A DNA stretch of 40,724 nt, from NCBI GenBank assembly GCA_900541475.1, contig UQJV01000015.1, positions 1 through 40,724 on the forward strand, given 5' to 3'. Positions 1-5,690 of the stretch are shown in pieces (within the stretch, counting starts at the first letter, position 1; each line of letters starts with the position of its first letter). The stretch comes from an uncultured Collinsella sp. (GTDB taxonomy: Bacteria > Actinomycetota > Coriobacteriia > Coriobacteriales > Coriobacteriaceae). Made by a program: the position numbers and the translations under genes. Under the pieces are notes generated by a model. The model was not told the DNA's origin. It saw only the letters and a program-made list of their open reading frames with translations, and did no database searches.

Positions 1-357
1 AACAAATCCAAGTTAGACCATTTCAAATGGTTCGATGTCTGCCCGGATGCGACACATCTGGTGTGTCCATCCTCGCAGTATCCGGTTCTCAAGGTGCACG
101 CCTGCGCGGCTCATCCGGTCCGACCGGGCCGCGCGGCAAGGAGATATATTGCCAGACCGCGAAGCCGAGTGGGACGTCAATTCCACTCTTCACAAGTCCT
201 ACACAACATATCGCTTCCTATATAAGTAATAGAAAGGCTGGTGCAGAAATACTGCACGTATCAGATGATGACCCTTCGGTTAGGAGATATATACAGATCG
301 GTCACCTGTAAGTGTCTATCTACCCGCGCTTTTACAATATAAACCAGCGCTTTCGAT
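1..357 (-). promoter_or_regulatory. Gene-free left edge; possible leader of a leftward stable-RNA operon
   Basis: I find no convincing protein gene here. Read on the minus strand, positions about 190-330 are AT-rich compared with the rest of the window, and the stretch closer to the edge is GC-rich and structured. That stretch contains CACCTTGAGAACC (about 92-104), which resembles the antitermination boxA region of actinobacterial rRNA operons, a strong hairpin (45-72, arms GGATGC-GACACA / TGTGTC-CATCC) and a near-palindrome ACCATTT-C-AAATGGT (17-31). The 11-mer AGGAGATATAT occurs twice (139-149 and 282-292); on the minus strand these could be the -10 parts of two tandem promoters, although no good -35 boxes are evident. 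A 6-bp inverted repeat GTGCAG-AAATA-CTGCAC lies at 241-257. Frame 1 is open from the edge to 225 (74 codons) but resembles no family I know. The rRNA-leader reading is an inference. Confidence 0.3.
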
Positions 358-394
358 AAAAAAGAGGGAGTGCCGCGCACAGTGCGACACTCCC
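358..394 (-). terminator. Rho-independent terminator of infC-rpmI-rplT
   Basis: On the minus strand a GC-rich stem (GGGAGTG paired with CACTCCC, extended by a partly mismatched inner stem) is followed by CTCTTTTTT. It starts about 20 bases after the rplT stop codon and so ends the ribosomal protein operon. Confidence 0.85.
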
Positions 395-415
395 CTAGCG
401 ATTCAACAGAATCTA

Positions 416-775
416 TTAGGCCTCGAGAGCCTTCTTGGCAATGGCAGCCAGCTCGTTGAAGGACTCGATGTCCTCGTAAGCCATCTGAGCCAGGACCTTG
501 CGGTCGAGCTCGATACCGGCAACCTTCAGGCCGTGCATGAACTGAGAGTAAGAGATGTCGTTCAGGCGAGCGGCAGCGTTGATGCGGGTGATCCAGAGAG
601 AGCGAATCTCGCGCTTCTTGTTGCGACGGTCACGATACTGATACTGCAGGGAGTGCTGGACCTGCTCTTTAGCATGCTTGTAAGTACGCGAAGCGGCACC
701 GTAGTAACCCTTCGCACGGTGCATAACGGTACGGCGCTTCTTCTTGGCGGCAACAGCGCGCTTAATACGTGCCAT
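416..775 (-). CDS. rplT: 50S ribosomal protein L20
   Basis: L20 binds 23S rRNA early in assembly of the large ribosomal subunit. The 119-residue product has the usual length and family features: the strongly basic N-terminus (MARIKRAVAAKKKRRTVMHR), the GYYGAASRTYKHAKEQV stretch, and the motif SLWITRINAAAR around residues 59-70. It is the last gene of infC-rpmI-rplT, 46 bases after rpmI, with AGGAG about 10 bases before the ATG, and is followed directly by a terminator. In several bacteria L20 represses this operon by binding its mRNA. No clear L20-type pseudoknot could be recognised by eye here, so that control is not claimed. Confidence 0.98.
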   Translation of the reverse strand: MARIKRAVAAKKKRRTVMHRAKGYYGAASRTYKHAKEQVQHSLQYQYRDRRNKKREIRSLWITRINAAARLNDISYSQFMHGLKVAGIELDRKVLAQMAYEDIESFNELAAIAKKALEA

Positions 776-821
776 GTTCTATCAACTCCTAGACGGTTAA
801 ACGAAAAACGGGAACGCGAAC

Positions 822-1013
822 TTAGGCGAGACGCGACTTGATGACCTTGCGGTCGGCAGCGGCGATCTCGGTCTCCTGACGGAAGCCACGCTTACGCTTG
901 GTGGACTTCTTGCTCAGGATGTGGCTCTTGAAAGCCTTGCCGCGCATAAGCTTGCCGGTACCAGTCTTGCGGAAACGCTTCTTGGTGCCGCTGTGGGACT
1001 TCATCTTAGGCAT
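822..1013 (-). CDS. rpmI: 50S ribosomal protein L35
   Basis: L35 is a small basic protein of the large ribosomal subunit. The product is 63 residues with the family pattern MPKMKSHSGTKKRFRKTGTGK at the N-terminus and ILSKKSTKRKR in the middle. The ATG is preceded by AAGGAG with 6 bases of spacing. It lies between infC (32 bases upstream) and rplT (46 bases downstream) in the conserved three-gene translation operon, which supports the call as much as the sequence does. Confidence 0.98.
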   Translation of the reverse strand: MPKMKSHSGTKKRFRKTGTGKLMRGKAFKSHILSKKSTKRKRGFRQETEIAAADRKVIKSRLA

Positions 1014-1045
1014 GAAATACTCCTTAATCGGTTACAGAACACTAG

Positions 1046-1600
1046 TTACTTGGTATCGCTTGCCGCTTTATCCTCATCGAAGGCGCCCTTAATCGGGGCG
1101 AGCAGCATAAGCATGTTACGGCCTTCCATCTTAGGCTTGGACTCGACCGTAGCGTAAGGCTTGAGATCCTCGGCGAGACGCTCGAGAACGTTAAGACCCT
1201 GCTCCGGGTGAGCCATCTCACGGCCGCGGAACATGATGGTGATCTTAACGCGTGCGCCCTTCTTGAGGAAACGCAGAACGTGGCCCTTCTTGGTCTCGTA
1301 GTCGCCAACGTCGATCTTGGGTCGGAACTTCATTTCCTTGACCTCGACCTTGGACTGGTTCTTACGAGCGGCCTTGGCCTTCATGGCCTGCTGGTACTTG
1401 AACTTACCGTAGTCCATGACCTTGCAAACCGGCGGCTCCGCATTGGGAGCGATCTCGACCAGGTCGAGACCCTGATCGTCGGCGACGCGCTGGGCATCGC
1501 GGATGGCGAACAGGCCGAGCTGAGAGCCATCGACGCCAATCAAACGGCACGAAGATGCAGTGATCTCGTCGTTGATGCGGGTGTCATCAGACTTAGCTAT
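1046..1600 (-). CDS. infC: Translation initiation factor IF-3, probable AUA start
   Basis: IF-3 binds the 30S subunit, prevents premature joining of 50S and checks start-codon and initiator-tRNA pairing. The protein carries the family hallmarks: the N-terminal RINDEI motif, the GLFAIRDAQRVADDQGLDLVEI region, KVMDYGKFKYQ, the linker rich in K/A, and the C-terminal domain with KITIMFRGREM. The first in-frame ATG (1615) lies directly on the ribosome binding site, since its next bases are GGAGG. Eight bases after that GGAGG comes ATA at 1600, which would give the normal N-terminus AKSDDTRINDEI and a protein of 184 residues. Rare AUU/AUC/AUA starts are a known trait of infC because IF-3 discriminates against them and so controls its own synthesis. 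The gene identity is certain; the start is an inference from spacing. Confidence 0.93.
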   Translation of the reverse strand: MAKSDDTRINDEITASSCRLIGVDGSQLGLFAIRDAQRVADDQGLDLVEIAPNAEPPVCKVMDYGKFKYQQAMKAKAARKNQSKVEVKEMKFRPKIDVGDYETKKGHVLRFLKKGARVKITIMFRGREMAHPEQGLNVLERLAEDLKPYATVESKPKMEGRNMLMLLAPIKGAFDEDKAASDTK

Positions 1601-1818
1601 TTTCCCTACCTCCATTCATAAAAAAATAACCCAGCACTTCTCAGCAGCCAGGTCGTACACATAGACATCCTCGATTTGAGGAAGTGAATCTAAGTTGTAT
1701 GACCAGTCAGCTGCTCATTGGCGCCAAAAGGTGGGAACCCTCGGGTTCCTCTTTAGGGCATTGCGGGAACAACGCCTTGTGGATAATAACACGCGCAGCG
1801 CGTTATCACATTACGTAC

Positions 1819-1886
1819 ACGAAAAAGGGGGCCTTGACCCCCTTGAACGCTCCTTTGCACGTATGGTGCCCGAGGCGAGACTCGAA
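1819..1886. repeat. Direct repeat copy A: tRNA-Leu 3' end plus terminator
   Basis: This 68-base segment matches 2003-2070 at 62 of 68 positions by eye. It contains the last 23 bases of tRNA-Leu including CCA (1864-1886, minus strand) and the flanking terminator. The tRNA body is missing beyond the T loop, so this copy cannot make a tRNA. It could be a scar of integration at the tRNA 3' end or a relic of a lost tandem tRNA gene. Confidence 0.85.
1822..1842 (-). terminator. Terminator hairpin in repeat copy A
   Basis: On the minus strand GGGGG-TCAAGG-CCCCC is followed by TTTTTC. It is the near-identical partner of the functional tRNA-Leu terminator at 2006-2026. It now stands between the tRNA and infC and should stop leftward read-through into the infC leader. 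Confidence 0.7.
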
Positions 1887-2002
1887 GGGCCTTCGCTTCG
1901 CGAAGCCCCGGGCTTCGGGCGCATGGCGCCCTCGCCACGCTCCGCTACAAACAGGCCACGGGCCTGTTTGCTTAACGCTCCGCGCGCTCACGCGAGTTCG
2001 GC

Positions 2003-2070
2003 ACGAAAAAGGGGGTCTTAACCCCCTTGAACGCTCAGCTGCATGTATGGTGCCCGAGGCGAGACTCGAA
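2003..2070. repeat. Direct repeat copy B: 3' part of intact tRNA-Leu plus terminator
   Basis: This is the intact partner of the repeat at 1819-1886, offset by 184 bases. It covers the T-loop-to-CCA part of the tRNA-Leu gene and its terminator. Six mismatches separate the copies, mostly in the linker between tRNA and terminator, so the duplication is not very recent. Confidence 0.85.
2006..2026 (-). terminator. tRNA-Leu terminator
   Basis: On the minus strand GGGGGT-TAAG-ACCCCC is followed by TTTTT, about 21 bases after the encoded CCA end of tRNA-Leu. It is a compact and convincing Rho-independent terminator. Confidence 0.85.
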
Positions 2071-2134
2071 CTCGCACGTTGTTGCCAACGGTGGATTTTG
2101 AGTCCACTGCGTCTGCCAATTCCGCCACTCGGGC
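2048..2134 (-). tRNA. tRNA-Leu(CAA)
   Basis: The 87-base gene folds as a class II tRNA. The acceptor stem GCCCGAG pairs with CTCGGGC, followed by A and an encoded CCA. The anticodon stem GTGGA/TCCAC holds the loop CTCAAAA with anticodon CAA, which reads the leucine codon UUG. The long variable arm is CGTTG-GCAA-CAACG, as expected for tRNA-Leu, and the T arm is GCGAG-TTCGAGT-CTCGC. The 3' 23 bases are duplicated at 1864-1886. It lies just downstream of the transglutaminase-like gene on the same strand. Confidence 0.97.
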
Positions 2135-2173
2135 ACGTAATGCGTGAGTTAGTTTATCACAGCTTTCTGCCGA

Positions 2174-3607
2174 TTAGTCCGAAAATGGAACTTCGAGCAT
2201 TTCGATGAGTTCGACCGTGCGGAGCATCTCGCGCTGACGACATCCGCGACCGTCGACCGAAGCCTCACCCATCTGGTTATCGTAGGGGTCCTCGCGCATG
2301 CCATTATAGACAGGTTCAAACCCCGCCTGGAACCGACAGTTTGCCACCATGCGCCACGGATCGAGGTTGCCAAAGTAGTGGCGGCGGCGCCATTCCTCCC
2401 CCATCCTGCGAGCAGAAGATCCAAATGACACGTCGGCGTTGAGCCAACCGGTCTGCGGCGTATAGAACTCAGCCCAATCGTGCGGCCCCACCGAATCGGG
2501 CGCAACATACAGGCCGCTCTGCCAACGGGCAGGAACGCCCGCAATGCGGCACATGGTGATAAACGTGAGCGCCATAACACCGCAATCGCCGCGGAGCGAG
2601 TGTGCACAGTCATCGGCAATAGATCCCAAAAGCAGGTACGGTGGCTGATAGCGATAGTCGATATGCTGTGTCAGGTAATCATAGATAGCACGAGCGCAAT
2701 CGAGCGGATCCTCGAGCCCGTCAATAACACGCTCCGTCAGCTGTCGCAGGTACGGCGTAAACGCAATGTGCGGACGGTCCTCGGAGGTGTCCTCGGGCAG
2801 GGGCGCGTCCATACACGGATGCGCCGGAAGCGCACCCCCATAGATATCGCGATAAGCGGCATCGATTTGATAGCGATAGGTCACCGAGAATGAATGTTTA
2901 GTCGAAGATGTCCAAGAGGCAGTACGAGCCGAAGCGTCTTCAGAGGCAACGGTACCCTCCGACGTCATATCGAGAACCTCGATATGAGACTGTTGACGAC
3001 AGGTGGCGGCAACGGGTAGCCACGCGCGAACAGCCTCTCCCTCCAGAGCCCCGGGGACAGACACGGATGCCTTAAGCGTAATAGTGCGAGACAGCCCGCC
3101 CCGCGACTCCATCTCCTCGAGCATCTGGTTGCGCAGTGCAATTCCATCCGCAGAATCGGGACGCAGACCCGGAACCTCCTTGGGATACACGCGCAAAGAA
3201 TCAAGGAAGTTGTCAAGAACGAACAGTTCGCCATCGATAAAGCGCCAATCGATACGTTTGCGCTCAATCAGGTCGTCAAACTGCTCATCGGTAAACTCAG
3301 GCCACTCCTCGCGGATCATCTCGATAGCCCGATCACGCGACACCGAAAAATGAAGCGGCGTCTCGATCATACGATACCGCTCGGCGCGAACGCAGGCAGC
3401 AAGCGAGGAATCGGGATCTTGGGCAAGCAGGCGATCGCAAGCATCAATAGCCTGCGAAAGATACCCTGCATCCTTTAAACGCAGGATCTCGGGCGGCAGT
3501 CCAATATCGAGATGGCGAAAGTCATCACAGCAAACATCAACCAAGCACCCAACCGGCCCCTCGGCAATAACCTTCCCATCAGCAGGCGACACGTTAATTA
3601 CAGCCAT
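2174..3607 (-). CDS. Transglutaminase-like domain protein
   Basis: This is a predicted cytosolic protein of 477 residues with a transglutaminase/protease-like fold in its C-terminal half. In the numbering of this start the likely catalytic triad is Cys342 (RGDCGVMALTF), His376 (GPHDWAEFY) and Asp392 (WLNADVSFG), in the order and spacing of the family. A helical segment near residues 40-75 (KDAGYLSQAIDACDRLLAQDPDS) looks like a single TPR-type repeat. No signal peptide or membrane span is visible. The start was set at ATG 3607 because GGAG lies 7 bases before it; a GTG at 3625 in the same frame has no such site. Bacterial relatives are often peptidases or of unknown role, so the substrate is not known. 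The gene stands alone, with tRNA-Leu downstream and fba upstream. Confidence 0.85.
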   Translation of the reverse strand: MAVINVSPADGKVIAEGPVGCLVDVCCDDFRHLDIGLPPEILRLKDAGYLSQAIDACDRLLAQDPDSSLAACVRAERYRMIETPLHFSVSRDRAIEMIREEWPEFTDEQFDDLIERKRIDWRFIDGELFVLDNFLDSLRVYPKEVPGLRPDSADGIALRNQMLEEMESRGGLSRTITLKASVSVPGALEGEAVRAWLPVAATCRQQSHIEVLDMTSEGTVASEDASARTASWTSSTKHSFSVTYRYQIDAAYRDIYGGALPAHPCMDAPLPEDTSEDRPHIAFTPYLRQLTERVIDGLEDPLDCARAIYDYLTQHIDYRYQPPYLLLGSIADDCAHSLRGDCGVMALTFITMCRIAGVPARWQSGLYVAPDSVGPHDWAEFYTPQTGWLNADVSFGSSARRMGEEWRRRHYFGNLDPWRMVANCRFQAGFEPVYNGMREDPYDNQMGEASVDGRGCRQREMLRTVELIEMLEVPFSD

Positions 3608-3746
3608 ACCAAAACTCCAAGTCACTAGAACCCTTGAAGCCCATTGTACCGAGATAAAAAGAAAGCCCCAACAAAGGAGCCATCAACACCGCCGAACGGT
3701 AGTCAAATAAATAATTCAGCCCAGTAACCCTGCGGCGTTAAACAAA

Positions 3747-3838
3747 GGAAGCCCCGTCCCCCGGAACTGTTTCCTTGGCGCGACTTCTGGCGAAGCCAGG
3801 TGAGCGCAAAGGAAACAGTGTAGGGGGACGGGGCTTCC
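3747..3838. repeat. 92-bp nested palindromic element
   Basis: Outer arms GGAAGCCCCGTCCCCC (3747-3762) and GGGGGACGGGGCTTCC (3823-3838) are perfect complements. Inside them ACTGTTTCCTT pairs with AAGGAAACAGT, and a third level GCGC...GCGC encloses a CTTCTGGCGAAGCCAGG hairpin. The whole could form one long rod. It sits just after the fba stop, so it may serve as its terminator, but its size and three nested stems suggest a mobile or REP-like palindrome. Compare 14196-14260. Confidence 0.75.
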
Positions 3839-3858
3839 GGCGGGTAGTTTAGCGACGC

Positions 3859-4725
3859 TTACGCCTTGTTGACGGAGCCAAACTCCTCCATGAGCTCCTT
3901 GGTGCGAGCAACGATGTTGTCGCGACCAGGCTTAAGAAGCTTGCGGGGGTCGAAACCCTTGCCCTGCTGATCCTTGCCAGCCTCGATGTACTCGCGGACA
4001 CCCTTGGCGAAGACGAGCTGCAGGTCGGTGTTGACGTTGATCTTGGAGATGCCCAGGGAGATGGCCTTCTTGATCTGATCCTCGGGGATGCCGGTACCAC
4101 CGTGCAGAACGAGGGGCAGGTCGCCGGTCTGAGCCTTGATCTCGCCCAGACGCTCGAAGGAAAGGCCAGCCCAGTCGGCGGGATACACGCCGTGGATGTT
4201 GCCGATGCCGCAGGCGAGGAAGTCGACGCCCAGGTCAGCGATCTGCTTGCACTCAGCAGGATCAGCGAGCTCACCGTTGGAGGTCACGCCGTCCTCGGTG
4301 CCGCCGATGCCGCCGACCTCGGCCTCGATGGACATGCCCTTGGAGTGGGCAAGCTCAACGAGCTCCTTGGTGCGGTCGAGGTTAAGCTGGAAGGTCTCCT
4401 CGTGAGAGCCGTCATACATGATGGACGTGAAGCCGGCCTCGATGCACTTGAAGCAGTCCTCGTAAGAACCGTGATCGAGGTGAAGGGCGACGGGAACGGT
4501 AACGCCCGTGGCCTCGACGGCAGCCTTGACCATGTCGGCGCAGACCTTGAAACCGCCCATCCACTTAGCGGCACCAGCGGTGCACTGAAGGATCAGCGGA
4601 GACTTGGCCTCCTCGGCGGCCTGGAGAATAGCCAGGGTCCACTCGAGGTTGTTGGTGTTGAAGGCACCGAGAGCGTACTTGCCGGCCTCGGCCTTCTTGA
4701 GCATGTCTGCTGCGTTGACGAGCAT
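3859..4725 (-). CDS. fba: Fructose-bisphosphate aldolase, class II
   Basis: The enzyme reversibly splits fructose 1,6-bisphosphate into glyceraldehyde 3-phosphate and dihydroxyacetone phosphate in glycolysis and gluconeogenesis, using a zinc ion. The 288-residue length fits the class II family. Metal and catalytic residues are visible: Asp84 and His85 in LHLDHGSYED, His178 in GIGNIHGVYPADW and His208 in LVLHGGTGIPEDQI; phosphate-binding NVNTDLQ follows. The start is ATG 4725 because AGGAGG lies 8 bases before it; the frame stays open to 4821 but without support. Family members also include tagatose-bisphosphate aldolases, which cannot be fully excluded, but a lone gene without sugar-specific neighbours favours the glycolytic role. 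Confidence 0.95.
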   Translation of the reverse strand: MLVNAADMLKKAEAGKYALGAFNTNNLEWTLAILQAAEEAKSPLILQCTAGAAKWMGGFKVCADMVKAAVEATGVTVPVALHLDHGSYEDCFKCIEAGFTSIMYDGSHEETFQLNLDRTKELVELAHSKGMSIEAEVGGIGGTEDGVTSNGELADPAECKQIADLGVDFLACGIGNIHGVYPADWAGLSFERLGEIKAQTGDLPLVLHGGTGIPEDQIKKAISLGISKINVNTDLQLVFAKGVREYIEAGKDQQGKGFDPRKLLKPGRDNIVARTKELMEEFGSVNKA

Positions 4726-4765
4726 AAAAGAAACCTCCTGTAAGGTTGCTCCGATAACGCCTGAG

Positions 4766-4774
4766 ATTTTACCA
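4766..4774 (-). promoter_or_regulatory. Probable fba promoter (extended -10)
   Basis: On the minus strand TGGTAAAAT fits an extended -10 element, about 40 bases before the fba start codon. The region 16 bases upstream (TTTATG) is a poor -35, which is tolerable with an extended -10. Confidence 0.4.
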
Positions 4775-4920
4775 CGGCGTACCCGAGCATAAACGTTCGT
4801 TTGTTCAGGAATATCGTCCAAACAGACTTTTTTTGACCGTTTGCCCTACGGAATCGACCCGTTGGGGAAAAATAGCTTGACGTCTGGACGCTTCTCGTGC
4901 TTCAGAAGCTGACTATAAAG

Positions 4921-5604
4921 CTACACCTGCATGAAAGGGTTCTGCATGAGCTCGCGTGCCATGGTGGTCGAATCGCCATGGCCGGTTAGGCAAACGGTAT
5001 CGGACGGGAGAAGCCGGGCGAGCTTGGAAAGCGAGCGCAGAATCGCCGCCTCGTCTCCGCCGGAAAGATCGGTACGGCCGTGGCTGCCGGGAAAGAGCGT
5101 GTCCCCCACGAAAGCGATATTTCCCTGCTCTGTTGCGGCGAATAGGACGATGCCGCCCGGCGTATGCCCGGGCACCTCGATAACCTGCAGATAAATGTCG
5201 CCTAACTCAATGGTATCGCCCTCGGCAAGCAGCCGCGTCGGCTCGCCCGGATCGGGCGTATCGATGCCCCACATCGCTCGCTGTTCCTCGATATTCTCAT
5301 GCGGCACAGCTGCGTCCTTGCCGCATAGCTCGTACAGGGCGTTAGCGCCGACGGCGGCACAAACTCCAGCGACACCGCCAACATGATCGGCATGGCCGTG
5401 CGTACATACGGAACCGAGCACACGCACGCCAGGGTGTTCGGCTCGGATATGCGCAACGAGGCTCTCACCTTCCCAAGCGGGATCGATAATCAGGCATTCG
5501 CCACTCGAAATCACGGCGTAGCTGTTGGTCTGAATGGGGCCGTTTACAAGCGTCTCAATCGAAGCCGTACCCCGAGGGGTTAAATCCAAAGCCGTAGCGT
5601 CCAT
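4921..5604 (-). CDS. Metallo-beta-lactamase-fold hydrolase (glyoxalase II-like)
   Basis: This is a 227-residue cytosolic metal hydrolase. The binuclear site is complete: THGHADHVGG (His69, His71, Asp73, His74), PGHTPGG (His147), GDTLFPGSHGRTD (Asp168) and TGHG (His209). This short form lacks the C-terminal helical domain of true glyoxalase II, so the substrate (a thioester such as S-lactoylglutathione, or another small ester) is unknown. AAGGAGG lies 8 bases before the ATG. It follows rel by 86 bases on the same strand; a 9-bp hairpin (5630-5651) lies in that gap immediately before its ribosome binding site. Confidence 0.88.
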   Translation of the reverse strand: MDATALDLTPRGTASIETLVNGPIQTNSYAVISSGECLIIDPAWEGESLVAHIRAEHPGVRVLGSVCTHGHADHVGGVAGVCAAVGANALYELCGKDAAVPHENIEEQRAMWGIDTPDPGEPTRLLAEGDTIELGDIYLQVIEVPGHTPGGIVLFAATEQGNIAFVGDTLFPGSHGRTDLSGGDEAAILRSLSKLARLLPSDTVCLTGHGDSTTMARELMQNPFMQV

Positions 5605-5629
5605 GCGTGCGCCCTCCTTCTATAAACGT

Positions 5630-5651
5630 CGAGGCATCAAACGATGCCTCG
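5630..5651 (-). promoter_or_regulatory. Hairpin between rel and the hydrolase gene
   Basis: CGAGGCATC and GATGCCTCG form a perfect 9-bp stem with a 4-base loop. It ends about 10 bases upstream of the AAGGAGG of the next gene and has no following T run. It looks more like an mRNA processing or stability element than a terminator. Confidence 0.5.
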
Positions 5652-5690
5652 AACGCAGCCAACATCATTACTGTCGCGTGTTCGTCGCGC

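Larger units (their letters stand above)
1601..2047. other. Repeat-rich spacer between infC and tRNA-Leu
   Basis: No protein gene is supported here. The stretch holds the infC leader (1601-1780), a GGAACC/GGTTCC hairpin at 1735-1750, a palindrome at 1785-1808 (ATAACaCGC / GCGcGTTAT), a tRNA 3' fragment with its own terminator, and a 120-bp run of palindromic GC-rich sequence (1887-2002). The last includes a perfect 10-bp stem-loop at 1948-1970 (CAAACAGGCC-ACG-GGCCTGTTTG) and GCTTCGCGAAGC. The infC promoter must lie in this spacer or further upstream. TATTAT on the minus strand, next to the 1785-1808 palindrome, is a weak -10 candidate. Confidence 0.6.

Noticed and set aside
27..311. 94-codon plus-strand open frame at the left edge
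   Set aside because: It has no ribosome site, odd composition, no family resemblance, and runs through AT-rich promoter-like DNA.
1684..2208. 174-codon plus-strand frame across the tRNA-Leu region
   Set aside because: It covers the tRNA gene, two terminators and a repeat; the peptide repeats simply because the DNA does.
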